Below are positions 9,219 to 18,623 of a stretch of DNA of 43,817 bases, in pieces. The DNA is taken from positions 1-43,817 of the forward strand of contig JANXWE010000084.1 of the NCBI GenBank assembly GCA_025351325.1. Direction: 5' to 3'. Origin of the DNA: Fimbriiglobus sp. (GTDB taxonomy: Bacteria > Planctomycetota > Planctomycetia > Gemmatales > Gemmataceae). The position numbers were made by a program, and so were the translations under genes. Each line of letters opens with the position of its first letter. Position 1 is the first letter of the stretch. Under the pieces are notes generated by a model. It did no database searches. It saw only the letters and a list, made by a program, of their open reading frames with translations, and was not told the DNA's origin.

Positions 9219-10295
9219 ATGTCGCATTCGATCACGCGCTTGTATGGGTTGGGTCTCACGCCGGGCAAATTGCGGGGCTTGCAACGCATCAGCAACCCGA
9301 ACGGCACGCTGACCATGGTCGCCACCGACCAAAACAGCTCCATGATCAACATGATGAAAGCCGCCCTCGGCGTGGAACCGACCTACGAAGAAGTGGCCGA
9401 CGCCAAAGTGATGCTGTCGAAGTCGCTCTCGCCGTTTTGCAGCGGCCTGCTCGTCGACGGCTACTACGGCTATGCCAGTACCGTCGCCGCCCACGCGGTT
9501 CCGGCCAGCACCGGACTGCTGGTGCGCGTCGAAAAATCGGGTGCGACCAAAAACAAGGCCAACGCCCCGTGCGGCGAAGTGGAGCCGGGTTGGAGCGTGG
9601 CCAAGATCAAACGCGCCGGTGCCGACGCCGTCAAATTGCTGGCCCAATTCGAGCCGAGCGAACCGGATTCGGCCGAGCGGAACTTCCAATTCACCCAGCA
9701 AATTTACAACGAGTGCATCGACCACGACATCTTGTTCCTGCTCGAGCCGATTCACTTCCCGTACGGCAAAGAAGACGCCAAGACGCCGAGTGTGGTCGCC
9801 CGCAAAGCGAACACTGTCATCGAGAGCGCCCGCATCCTCAGCCGCCTGTGCGACGTGTACAAGTCGGAATTCCCCGGCACCATGGGCGTCGAATCCGACG
9901 CGGTGCTGGTGGACAATCTGAAGAAGTTGAACGACGCCTGCACGAAGCCGTGGGTGCTGCTCAGCGCCGGTGTCGATTACGACGTGTACAAGAAGCAAGT
10001 GGAGATGGCGATGAAGGCCGGGGCGAGCGGCATCCTCGGCGGCCGGGCCTTCTGGAAAGAATTCTTCACGTACAAGACACCGGCCGAGCGGCAGAAGTTC
10101 GCCGACACGGAATGTGCCCGCCGGGTCAAAGAGACCGACGCGATTGTCCGCACCGGCACGCCGTGGTTCGCCAAGTACGGCTACACGACCGAAGATCTCG
10201 GCCAGATGCGGGCGGCGGAAGGCTGGCACGCCCGCTACTCGGGTGGCACCGCCGGCGCCGGGGCTGGCAAAGTAGAAGCCGGCGGAGTGTATTGA
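9219..10295 (+). CDS. LacD-like class I aldolase (tagatose-bisphosphate aldolase family)
   Basis: This 358-residue protein has the LacD/DeoC-like TIM-barrel signs: VATDQNSSMINMMKAALG at the start, LLVDGYYGY, DAVKLLAQFEP (the VKLL strand), ILFLLEPIHFPYG, FPGTMGVESD and the terminal phosphate-binding run LLSAGVDYDVYKKQVE followed by GASGILGGRAFW. Family members cleave tagatose 1,6-bisphosphate to dihydroxyacetone phosphate and glyceraldehyde 3-phosphate by Schiff-base chemistry; the precise sugar here is not known. ATG 9219 has GGAG ten bases upstream and gives the natural N-terminus. No other sugar-catabolism gene is next to it, so a housekeeping or sulfosugar-type role is equally possible. 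Confidence 0.8.
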   Translation: MSHSITRLYGLGLTPGKLRGLQRISNPNGTLTMVATDQNSSMINMMKAALGVEPTYEEVADAKVMLSKSLSPFCSGLLVDGYYGYASTVAAHAVPASTGLLVRVEKSGATKNKANAPCGEVEPGWSVAKIKRAGADAVKLLAQFEPSEPDSAERNFQFTQQIYNECIDHDILFLLEPIHFPYGKEDAKTPSVVARKANTVIESARILSRLCDVYKSEFPGTMGVESDAVLVDNLKKLNDACTKPWVLLSAGVDYDVYKKQVEMAMKAGASGILGGRAFWKEFFTYKTPAERQKFADTECARRVKETDAIVRTGTPWFAKYGYTTEDLGQMRAAEGWHARYSGGTAGAGAGKVEAGGVY

Positions 10296-10305
10296 TCAGG
10301 TGGGT

Positions 10306-10330
10306 GGCCCGCCGGCTAAACCGGTGGGCC
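10306..10330. terminator. Convergent hairpin between aldolase and small membrane gene
   Basis: GGCCCGCCGG at 10306-10315 pairs with CCGGTGGGCC at 10321-10330 (one G-U pair) across a five-base loop. It lies between two converging genes and could stop transcription from both sides, although no long U-run is present. Confidence 0.5.
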
Positions 10331-10331
10331 T

Positions 10332-10559
10332 TCAATCTTCCTCTTTTCCCATGAGACCCCGAACGACGGCGACGGTGCCGAAGATCAACAAGGGCAGAGC
10401 GTAGATTAAAAGAAACCAGTCTGAGATGAAGTAAACCGTCAGGCCGACGAGCATGGACAGCATGCCCCAGATCATGGCGGGAGAGAACGCGATCCACGGT
10501 CGGCGTCGTACTTCGTCCGTTTCCCGTCGGGACCGACGTTTCAATTCGATTGGCGTCAT
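10332..10559 (-). CDS. Small two-helix membrane protein, unknown
   Basis: The 75-residue product starts with a basic cytosolic segment (ELKRRSRRETDEVRRR), followed by two hydrophobic helices (FSPAMIWGMLSMLVGLTVYF and the LLIYALPLLIFGTVAVV region) and a short charged end. Two ATG codons lie close together (10565 and 10559); AGGGG sits six bases before the second and immediately before the first, so 10559 is preferred. No family is recognised. It is transcribed toward the aldolase gene. Confidence 0.6.
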   Translation of the reverse strand: MTPIELKRRSRRETDEVRRRPWIAFSPAMIWGMLSMLVGLTVYFISDWFLLIYALPLLIFGTVAVVRGLMGKEED

Positions 10560-10640
10560 GTTCATCCCCTGAGTCACATTGCAATTCAATAGTACCATGT
10601 TCTGCCGTGAGTCCTGAAGCAAGTCACAAAAAAGCATTCC

Positions 10641-10716
10641 GGCGAGCCGGTTCAGCGTGAGCTGCCGGATTCTAGATTGCTCAGAAGACTCCGACCCCTC
10701 ACGGGGCCGGCTCGCC
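10641..10716. repeat. Inverted repeat GGCGAGCCGG/CCGGCTCGCC
   Basis: A perfect ten-base inverted repeat (10641-10650 and 10707-10716) lies in the 220-base gap between two divergent genes. The interval also holds GTGAGCTGCCGG. It resembles dispersed intergenic palindromes rather than a terminator, because both neighbours start here. Confidence 0.5.
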
Positions 10717-10785
10717 TTCCGCGGAACATTTCGGCCTCCGCGGCGTTAAACTGTTGGCATCCCTTCGCAGTCCCGAGGCGTCATC

Positions 10786-11478
10786 ATGTTCTTCTCCCTG
10801 TGTGTGGCGTTGGTCATCGGCGCGGAACCGGCCGAGGCACCCAAGAGCGGCAAAGAGGCGCTGCAACCGTTCAACGGCTTAATCGCCGCTTGGAAGGGCA
10901 CCGGCTTCCCGGACGGCACCCGCGAGGAACGGGCCAAGGGCTTCTGGGTCGAGAAGATTGATTGGGCCTGGAGTTTCCAAGGCGACGACGGTTGGCTGAA
11001 GCTGACCATCGCCGAGGGCAAGCATTTTCAAGGCGGGGAACTCCGGTACCTGCCCAAGACCGCCGACTACGAATTGAAACTGACGAAGACTGACAAAACG
11101 GAACAGACATTCGTGGGCAAGTGGAGCACCGGCAAACAAAAAGAGCAAATTCTCGTGCTGGAATGCGGCACCCAAACCGAAACGCAACAACTCACCTTCA
11201 CGCTGCTGCACAGCAACCGCTACCTCTACCAACTGGCGACGAAACCCAAAAACGCCAAGGCGTTCACGCGGCTCTGGCAAGTCGGGGCGACGAAAGAGGG
11301 CGAGCCGTTCGCCGAAGTCAACAAAGGCCCGGAGTGCATCGTCACCGGTGGCCGTGGCACGATGAGCGTGAGCTTCCAAGGGACGACCTACTACGTCTGC
11401 TGTTCCGGCTGCAAAGATGAGTTCAACGCCGAACCGGAAAAGTACATCCGGCTCGCCGCCGAGAAGAAAAAGAAGTGA
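10786..11478 (+). CDS. Exported protein with C-terminal YHS/TRASH-like metal domain
   Basis: This 230-residue protein opens with a short signal-like segment (MFFSLCVALVIGAEPAEA). The middle, about residues 30-170, is a beta-rich part without a recognised family (GELRYLPKTADYELKL, QQLTFTLLHSNRYLYQ). The last 45 residues have the TRASH/YHS pattern YYVCCSGCKDEFNAEPEKYI, where the Cys pair is expected to bind a metal, as in copper or mercury-handling proteins. The protein probably works outside the cytoplasm, but the metal and partner are unknown. Its stop overlaps an upstream in-frame region of the next gene and lies about 70 bases before its chosen start, so the two may be co-transcribed. Confidence 0.75.
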   Translation: MFFSLCVALVIGAEPAEAPKSGKEALQPFNGLIAAWKGTGFPDGTREERAKGFWVEKIDWAWSFQGDDGWLKLTIAEGKHFQGGELRYLPKTADYELKLTKTDKTEQTFVGKWSTGKQKEQILVLECGTQTETQQLTFTLLHSNRYLYQLATKPKNAKAFTRLWQVGATKEGEPFAEVNKGPECIVTGGRGTMSVSFQGTTYYVCCSGCKDEFNAEPEKYIRLAAEKKKK

Positions 11479-11546
11479 TGGACGAATGGATCGCCTCCGG
11501 ACTATCAATCGCACACTGCTGCAAATACCGTGTGCGGAGTTCCCCG

Positions 11547-12791
11547 ATGCGACTCAACCTCGGACTGGTCGTACTCCTGGCGTGCGGCTATGCCAACGCC
11601 ATCGAGGCCCCGAATTGGGCGCAGTATGGTGGCCCCAAGCGGGATTTCAGCCTCCCGGCTCCGGCGAGCATCGGAAAAGGTGAGGATCGCCTCTGGCGCC
11701 GCGATCTCGGCCCGGGCACCTCGGGCATCGTCTGCGACGGCACTTCACTCTTCACGATGTACTCGATCCCCGATTCCAAGAACGTGTCCGCCGGGCAAGA
11801 AGTCGTCGTGGCCCTCGACCCCCAAACGGGCAAGACCCTGTGGGAGTTGTCATACCCCGTTGCCCGACTGAAAGGGCAGGAATCGTTCAGCGGGGAGCCG
11901 ATCCGGCCGCTGTCGACCCCGGCACTCATCGGCGCGCGGTTGTGTACGCTCGGCTACACCGGACTGCTGAAATGTTTCGACCCCTCCACCGGGAAAGTCA
12001 TCTGGGAATACGACTTGGTGAAGGAGTTCGAGGCGACGCCCGTGCAGTTCGGCTTCGCGTCCAGCCCGCTGGTGACGGACGGTCGGTTCGTCGTCCACGT
12101 CGGTGGCAAACAGACGATCTTGGTGGCGTTCGATCCGAAAGACGGCAAGGTCGTCTGGAAGTCTAAAGGGGGCGAACCGAGTTACGCCTCGCCCGTCGTG
12201 ATGCCTGCAAAAGATGGTGATACCATTGTCCAAGTGACACGCGATGCGATCTTCGGGTTGTCGGCGAAAGACGGCCAAGAGCGTTGGAAGTACCCGATGC
12301 CCAAGCCATTATTCACGAACGTGCCCACGCCGATCATCCTGCCGAAACAACAGTTGCTGGTGTCCGGTCAAGGGTTGAAAGGAACCCGGCTGCTCGAAGT
12401 CGCCGAAACGGGTGATCGGGTCACGGAAGTTTGGAAGAACGAAAAATCGACTTTCTTCGCCACGAACTGGCTGGCCGATGACGACGCCGTGTACGGGATC
12501 GCCGACAAGTTTTTCGTCGCCTTGAGTTTGACCGACGGCAAAGAACTCTGGCGTGATCGTACCCAATCGGACGCCAATTGTATCCGTGTCGGCCCCGATG
12601 CGCTCGTGTTGCGTGGTGATGGTCGACTCAGCCGTTGCAAGCTGTCGCGCACGGGGTTGGAACCGAACGGGAACTTCGAACTGCTGAGCGGTCGCTGTTG
12701 GATGGCCCCGACCGTCCAAGGGGAAATGTTGTACGCCCGCTCCGAGAAAGAAATCACTGCCATCCCGTTGTCCGCGATCCTCAAGCCGTAA
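11547..12791 (+). CDS. Exported PQQ-like beta-propeller protein
   Basis: The 414-residue product has a signal peptide (MRLNLGLVVLLACGYANA) and then repeated blades of the PQQ-repeat type: VVALDPQTGKTLWELSYP, LKCFDPSTGKVIWEYDLV, LVAFDPKDGKVVWKSKGG, GLSAKDGQERWKYPMP and VALSLTDGKELWRDRT. Such eight-blade propellers serve as scaffolds, for example in BamB-like outer-membrane assembly factors, or as enzyme modules; no quinone-enzyme residues are visible, so a scaffold role is more likely. GGAG nine bases before ATG 11547 supports the start; the longer frame from 11475 overlaps the previous stop and lacks a good leader. Confidence 0.85.
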   Translation: MRLNLGLVVLLACGYANAIEAPNWAQYGGPKRDFSLPAPASIGKGEDRLWRRDLGPGTSGIVCDGTSLFTMYSIPDSKNVSAGQEVVVALDPQTGKTLWELSYPVARLKGQESFSGEPIRPLSTPALIGARLCTLGYTGLLKCFDPSTGKVIWEYDLVKEFEATPVQFGFASSPLVTDGRFVVHVGGKQTILVAFDPKDGKVVWKSKGGEPSYASPVVMPAKDGDTIVQVTRDAIFGLSAKDGQERWKYPMPKPLFTNVPTPIILPKQQLLVSGQGLKGTRLLEVAETGDRVTEVWKNEKSTFFATNWLADDDAVYGIADKFFVALSLTDGKELWRDRTQSDANCIRVGPDALVLRGDGRLSRCKLSRTGLEPNGNFELLSGRCWMAPTVQGEMLYARSEKEITAIPLSAILKP

Positions 12792-12801
12792 CCGAGTCAC
12801 C

Positions 12802-13512
12802 ATGAGTCGGTTCGCGGGTGTGGATGGTTGCCCAGGCGGCTGGTTGTGCATTGTCTACGATCCCGCCACCGAACGATTCCGCGTCACCGTGTTTCGATCC
12901 GCCGACGAGATGCTGTCGCACGATTCGAAGATCAGCATGATGGCGATTGACATGCCGATCGGGTTGGCTGACGCGGGTCGGCGGCGATGCGATGAACTGG
13001 CCCGCAATCGATTGGGTTCCCGACACGTCTGCGTGATGAATGCCCCGATCCGACCGGCGCTGTACGCACCGTCCCGGTTGGCCGCGTCCGCCATCACGGA
13101 ACGAGCGACCGGCCGGCGTGTCGGCAGCAACGAATGGGCGCTCTACCCCAAGATCATCAATCTCGACATCGCCATTTCCCCCGCTCTGCAAACGCGCTGT
13201 GTCGAGATTCACCCGGAACTGGGATTCTCGGCTTGGAATGGTGGCGACGTGATTCCACTCTCGAAACAGACCCAATCCGGTCGGCAGGAGCGCGAACGGC
13301 TGATCGACACCACTTGGCCCGGGGCACGTTTGGACGTATTGGCGCAATTGAAGCGCCAAGGGCACAACCGCCAGCACGTGGCTTTGGACGACGTCAACGA
13401 TGCGTTTGCAGCCGTCTGGACGGCCTGCCGCATCGGTGCGGGTCAGGCGGAACGGTTGCCCGAAACGCCCGAGGTTGACTCTCGGGGCTTGCGAATGGAA
13501 ATTTGGTTCTGA
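12802..13512 (+). CDS. DUF429 protein (predicted RNase H-like nuclease)
   Basis: The 236-residue protein matches the DUF429 pattern: FAGVDGCPGGWLCIVYD at the N-terminus, MMAIDMPIGLADAGRRRCDELAR, then VEIHPELGFSAWNGG and a late LDDVNDAFAAVWTACRI with acidic residues. The acidic cluster (VDG, IDMPIGL, DD-ND) is placed as in RNase H-fold nucleases; the exact substrate is unknown. It starts ten bases after the propeller gene, so the two share a transcript. Directly downstream lies a decayed atpC fragment on the other strand. Confidence 0.85.
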   Translation: MSRFAGVDGCPGGWLCIVYDPATERFRVTVFRSADEMLSHDSKISMMAIDMPIGLADAGRRRCDELARNRLGSRHVCVMNAPIRPALYAPSRLAASAITERATGRRVGSNEWALYPKIINLDIAISPALQTRCVEIHPELGFSAWNGGDVIPLSKQTQSGRQERERLIDTTWPGARLDVLAQLKRQGHNRQHVALDDVNDAFAAVWTACRIGAGQAERLPETPEVDSRGLRMEIWF

Positions 13513-13513
13513 T

Positions 13514-13592
13514 TCAGACCGCCGGATTCTTACCGATCACTTTGGCCATACTTGGCTGCATCGGCCGCTTTCGCCGTGAGTACCGCGTTTAC
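13514..13592 (-). pseudogene. Relic of the 3' end of an atpC-like gene
   Basis: On the minus strand this stretch reads VNAVLTAKAADAAK, then, after a deletion with loss of frame, MAKVIGKNPAV and a TGA. The intact atpC at 15594-16013 ends with VNVLTAKAVDAAK and later MAKVIGKNPVA. The two regions of similarity are separated in atpC by about forty codons that are missing here. The last 26 bases before the stop differ from atpC by one base, while the upstream block is more divergent. The relic begins inside the lyase gene's stop codon and ends next to DUF429. Confidence 0.8.
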
Positions 13593-15457
13593 TTTTCTAC
13601 TTTCGCTCCGCTCGAATAGGTGGACCAACCGATCCAGCCCCCTTCTTTTTTGCTGTCCAATAAACGGGTGTCAGCGCCCTGTTGTTCGCGGACTTTGACG
13701 GGCCAGCAGTTGCCGCCGAAGCAGAGTTCGCGCAACCCTTGGACGGCCAGCGACGCATCAAGGACGTCGAACATTGGGCGTGTGTCGTTGTCCTTGACCC
13801 CCGGGCCGTAGTTGAAGGTGCCGTAGGCTTCGGTTCGCCCGGCTTTCTCGGTGCGAACGCGAACGCCTGTGCCTTCGAACTTCATCCCGAGAATCCAAAG
13901 TTCGGCCCCGGAGTTCACTACAAGGCCGGTGTCGCTGTCCCCTTCGGGGTTGAGTTGCCGGCACCACATTTTTTGCCCGGCTTTTCGGAGTTCCACTTTC
14001 GCCGGGCAATCGGTAGCGAAGATGTCGCCCGCCCCGGTGCCCAGAATCGTCACGCCGCAACTTTCGACCACGAGGGTCTTCTTGAGGGAGCGATTTTCCA
14101 GCACCACCGGTGTGCCGCCGAAGGAATCGATGTTTTGGAACTTCACGACGGCGGCCGAGTCATCGGTGATGACAAACCTCCCCTGTTTTCCACCGAGGAT
14201 TCTCGCCCAACCAAGTCCCAAAATATGCTTCACCGAGCCGTGGACTTTAATTTCCCCATCGACTTTGAACCAATTCGGGTCGCCGCCGCCGCAACCGCGG
14301 AAGTAAACGGTGGTCTTTCCCGTCTTCGCCGCAGCGTCGATTGCTTTTTGGATCGCTTCGGTGTCGTCCTTGTTGTCGCCGGCTTTGGCTCCGAAGTCGT
14401 CGGCGCATACCCAATTTGCGGGGTCGGTCTCCCACGCTCCGGCCGGCTCCCGACGGATCTCGAGCGACTTCGTGTCCTTCGCGGGATCGAACAGTTTTTT
14501 GATCCCGTGCGACGTGTACTCGGCAACGTCCGCCGTCGTCACGTTCCCGCCCGGCCAGCCGCTTGTGATAGCCATCTTGAAGCCTGTCGACTTCACGTTT
14601 CGGGCGTACAAGATGCCGTCGTTTTGGATCGCGGGCAGTTTGGGATCACCGCCGCTGAATTTCCCGCCGACGAGGGCCACGACGCCGGCCCAATGGCCCC
14701 AATCGTTCGGCATTTGCACGTGGATCGCCAGCGGGGTGTCTTCCACGACGAGGTCTTCGACCGCGACGACGTTCGCCGAGACGACCAAACCGACCTTCCG
14801 GCATTTCTTGACCGTGATCCGCGACAGTGTTTGTCCCCAAATCCACTGGGAAAGCACGCCGGTTTCAAAGCCTTCCACGACGACATCTTGGGCGAGGTTC
14901 GGCCCGCTTTGATCGAGGAACCCGGCGTTCAGGCCGACCTTGCCGTTGCCTATGATGCGGACGTTTTGCAAGATGCCGGAGTTGGTCGCATAGTAGCGGA
15001 TGCCGTCGGCCTCCGGGTTATCCCCGGCGTCGAGAGTCAGATTGCGAATATTTCGCATGAACCAATCGGCCGACGTCTTGCCCTTTTCGAGCGGATGCAT
15101 CCGGATCACGCAAGTCACCCCTTTGGAAGCATCCGCCAAACGGATCACGGTTCCATCGCGGCTCTCGCCGTAAAGCCACGGCCCGAGGGCCTTCTTCACG
15201 ACTAGGGTTTTGCTGATTTTGTACGTCCCGTTCGGGAGGAAGAACGCTTTCGTCTTTTGGCCCTCGGCCCCGCAGCTGAGGTCAATCCCTTTTTGCAGGG
15301 CCTCCGTGTCGTCGGTTTTGCCATCCCCCTTCGCCCCGAGATCCTTTCTGGCGTCGATGACACTCGGATCGGCCGGAAAGGCAATCCGGAGCGGTTCCGC
15401 CGCAAGTCCCCGGCCGGCGATGAGGACGAAAAGAAGTGCGACCTGGCGAAAAGGCAT
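13589..15457 (-). CDS. Secreted pectate-lyase-fold (right-handed beta-helix) protein
   Basis: This 622-residue protein has a signal peptide (MPFRQVALLFVLIAGRGLAA) and two copies of the Pectate_lyase_3 entry motif: RKDLGAKGDGKTDDTEALQK near residue 45 and DDFGAKAGDNKDDTEAIQKA near residue 370, each followed by strands typical of beta-helix proteins (LDAGDNPEADGIRYY, VVVEGFETGVLSQWIWG). Such proteins cleave or bind acidic polysaccharides outside the cell; no catalytic residues can be assigned by eye. GGAG seven bases upstream supports ATG 15457; the longer frame adds a stretch that looks untranslated. The gene sits just downstream of atpC on the same strand, separated by a terminator, and is followed by an atpC relic, which suggests that it arrived there by recombination. 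Confidence 0.75.
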   Translation of the reverse strand: MPFRQVALLFVLIAGRGLAAEPLRIAFPADPSVIDARKDLGAKGDGKTDDTEALQKGIDLSCGAEGQKTKAFFLPNGTYKISKTLVVKKALGPWLYGESRDGTVIRLADASKGVTCVIRMHPLEKGKTSADWFMRNIRNLTLDAGDNPEADGIRYYATNSGILQNVRIIGNGKVGLNAGFLDQSGPNLAQDVVVEGFETGVLSQWIWGQTLSRITVKKCRKVGLVVSANVVAVEDLVVEDTPLAIHVQMPNDWGHWAGVVALVGGKFSGGDPKLPAIQNDGILYARNVKSTGFKMAITSGWPGGNVTTADVAEYTSHGIKKLFDPAKDTKSLEIRREPAGAWETDPANWVCADDFGAKAGDNKDDTEAIQKAIDAAAKTGKTTVYFRGCGGGDPNWFKVDGEIKVHGSVKHILGLGWARILGGKQGRFVITDDSAAVVKFQNIDSFGGTPVVLENRSLKKTLVVESCGVTILGTGAGDIFATDCPAKVELRKAGQKMWCRQLNPEGDSDTGLVVNSGAELWILGMKFEGTGVRVRTEKAGRTEAYGTFNYGPGVKDNDTRPMFDVLDASLAVQGLRELCFGGNCWPVKVREQQGADTRLLDSKKEGGWIGWSTYSSGAKVEK

Positions 15458-15539
15458 GGTGAATCTCCGAAACGGCCCGCGGACTGCGAGATACACTTTG
15501 TGTAGTTGACCCGCCGATGAAAAAGCGCATGCGAAAACG

Positions 15540-15569
15540 AAAAAAGCGACCGGGATCGCTCCGGATCGC
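15540..15569 (-). terminator. Rho-independent terminator of the atp operon
   Basis: On the minus strand a GC-rich stem (GCGA plus CCGG, with one bulged T, pairing to CCGG and TCGC) with a seven-base loop is followed by six U. It starts 24 bases after the atpC stop, in the right place to end the atp transcript before the lyase gene. Confidence 0.7.
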
Positions 15570-15593
15570 TCTCGATAGGACTTTCGGCGCCGG

Positions 15594-16013
15594 TCACGCG
15601 ACTGGATTCTTGCCGATCACTTTGGCCATCCCCTGGGCGCGGGCGATAGCCTTGTTGCGGTTCTCGCGTTCGATGCCGTTGGTCGCGGGCAGGGCGTCCG
15701 CTTCGGTGCGGGCCGTGGTCGCCACGACCGGCGTCAGCTTGGCGGCATCGACGGCTTTCGCAGTCAGCACGTTCACGACCCCGCCGGCAACTTGCACGAA
15801 CCCACCGTCGATGTAATACCGCTTCACGTCGGTACCCGTGGTGATGCGCAATTCCCCGGCCGCGAGTTGGCCGACGAACGCGCTGTGCCCCGGCAGCACT
15901 CCGAGTTCGCCGTCGTACATCGGCAGCACGACGGCGTTCGCCGGTGCGTCCAGTTCGGCCCGCTCCGGGGTAACGACGACGATGCGGAGCGTTTTGGTGG
16001 TGAGTTCGGCCAT
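15594..16013 (-). CDS. atpC: ATP synthase F1 epsilon subunit
   Basis: The 139-residue epsilon subunit sits on the F1 central stalk and regulates ATP hydrolysis. The N-terminal beta-sandwich is clear: IVVVTPERAELDAPANAVVL, YDGELGVLPGHSAFV, GELRI and the YYIDGGFVQVAGGVVNVL strand. The C-terminal helix pair follows (ENRNKAIARAQGMAKVIG). It is the last gene of the atp operon; a palindromic element separates it from atpD and a terminator follows it. Confidence 0.95.
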   Translation of the reverse strand: MAELTTKTLRIVVVTPERAELDAPANAVVLPMYDGELGVLPGHSAFVGQLAAGELRITTGTDVKRYYIDGGFVQVAGGVVNVLTAKAVDAAKLTPVVATTARTEADALPATNGIERENRNKAIARAQGMAKVIGKNPVA

Positions 16014-16018
16014 GGGTC

Positions 16019-16102
16019 AGTTCCAGGTTCCAAGTTCCAAGTTCCAGTTAAAAACCAAGAACCCGATTCCAAACTTGGAATCTGGAACTTGGAACCTGGA
16101 AC

Positions 16103-16103
<1 letters not shown>
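16019..16103. repeat. Inverted repeat between atpD and atpC (TTCCAGGTTCCAAG family)
   Basis: Bases 16019-16039 and 16083-16103 are a perfect 21-base inverted repeat around a 43-base loop that contains further TTCCAA copies. The right arm touches the atpD stop codon. The same motif is repeated inside the left arm (TTCCAAGTTCCAG). It could form a hairpin in the atp message between the last two genes. Confidence 0.75.
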
Positions 16104-17590
<1,487 letters not shown>

Positions 17591-17593
17591 TCA

Positions 17594-17674
17594 ACGAGCC
17601 ACCGGGCTTGCCCCGGTGGAAGGAGGAACGGAGAGGGCGGGCAGTCCGCCACCGGGGCAAGCCCGGTGGCTCGT
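17594..17674. repeat. Perfect 26-base hairpin between atpG and atpD
   Basis: Bases 17594-17619 (core GAGCCACCGGGCTTGCC) pair without mismatch with 17649-17674 across a 29-base loop. It lies between two co-transcribed genes, so it is unlikely to be a full terminator and looks like an inserted dispersed palindrome. Confidence 0.85.
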
Positions 17675-17692
17675 CGGCCGATCCCCGCATTC

Positions 17693-18592
17693 TTACTTCA
17701 GCGCTTCGCTACCCGCGATGAGTTCGCTGATCTCCTTGGTGATGTTCGCTTGGCGGGTGCGGTTGTACAACCGCGACACGTCTTTGATCAAGTCCCCGGC
17801 ATTCTCGGTGGCGGCTTTCATGGCGACGCGGCGGGCGATCTGCTCGCCGACGGCGGCGTCGAGGAAGCACTTGAACAGCCGCACTTTGAACGCCACGGGA
17901 ACGAGTTCGCTGAGGATGTCGGTCGCACTCGGGAAGAAGTCGTAATCCTGTTTCGGGCCGACCACAACGGCGGCCGCAGCGGCTGGTTGGCGGGTGGTCT
18001 GCACGGCGACGGACGACAGCGGCAACAGCGTCTCGGCGACCGGGTATTGCTTCGAGATCGACACGAATTTCTGGTAGACGACGATCACTTGATCGACGGC
18101 CCCCGAGGTGTACAGGTCGATGTACTTGGCGGCGAGGACGTCCACTTCCTCGAATTTCGGCTTCTCTTCGAAGTGCGTATACGTGACGGTCGTGGGCACC
18201 TGTTGGAACTTGAAGTAGTTCAGCCCGCGCTTGCCGGACACTTCCAAGTCAAAGGGTGTCCCGACTTCACGGAACTTGCGGAGTTGGCCTTGGGCCTCCC
18301 GCAAGATGCCGCCGTTGTAACCGCCGCAGAGGCCCCGGTTGGCCGTGAGCACCAGCACGAGAATCTTTTTGACGGTCGGCCGAGCAGCTAGCAATGGATG
18401 GGTCACTTCCCCGGCATTCTTGCTGAGGTCGGCCGCGAGTTCGGCGATCTTCTTGGTGTAGGCGTCGGCTTCCATGGCCCGGTCGAACGCTTTCTTGAAG
18501 CGCGACGTGGCGATGAGTTCCATGGTCTTCGTGATCTTCCGGATGTTCCGGATCGCCTTGCGGCGCTTCACGAGCGATCTGAGGTTGGCCAT
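17693..18592 (-). CDS. atpG: ATP synthase F1 gamma subunit
   Basis: The 299-residue rotor subunit has the N-terminal helix of the family (KRRKAIRNIRKITKTMELIA), the central TANRGLCGGYNGGI run and the C-terminal helix MKAATENAGDLI followed by LYNRTRQANITKEISEL. It turns inside the alpha3beta3 head and links it to the c-ring. In most bacteria atpG directly follows atpA; here two small genes stand between them, 31 bases before the atpG start. Confidence 0.97.
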   Translation of the reverse strand: MANLRSLVKRRKAIRNIRKITKTMELIATSRFKKAFDRAMEADAYTKKIAELAADLSKNAGEVTHPLLAARPTVKKILVLVLTANRGLCGGYNGGILREAQGQLRKFREVGTPFDLEVSGKRGLNYFKFQQVPTTVTYTHFEEKPKFEEVDVLAAKYIDLYTSGAVDQVIVVYQKFVSISKQYPVAETLLPLSSVAVQTTRQPAAAAAVVVGPKQDYDFFPSATDILSELVPVAFKVRLFKCFLDAAVGEQIARRVAMKAATENAGDLIKDVSRLYNRTRQANITKEISELIAGSEALK

Positions 18593-18623
18593 TGCACCTG
18601 TTCCCTAATTGAATCCAACCCAT

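Noticed and set aside
13653-15205. Plus-strand frame opposite the lyase gene
   Set aside because: The minus strand has a signal peptide, ribosome site and beta-helix motifs; the opposite frame has none.
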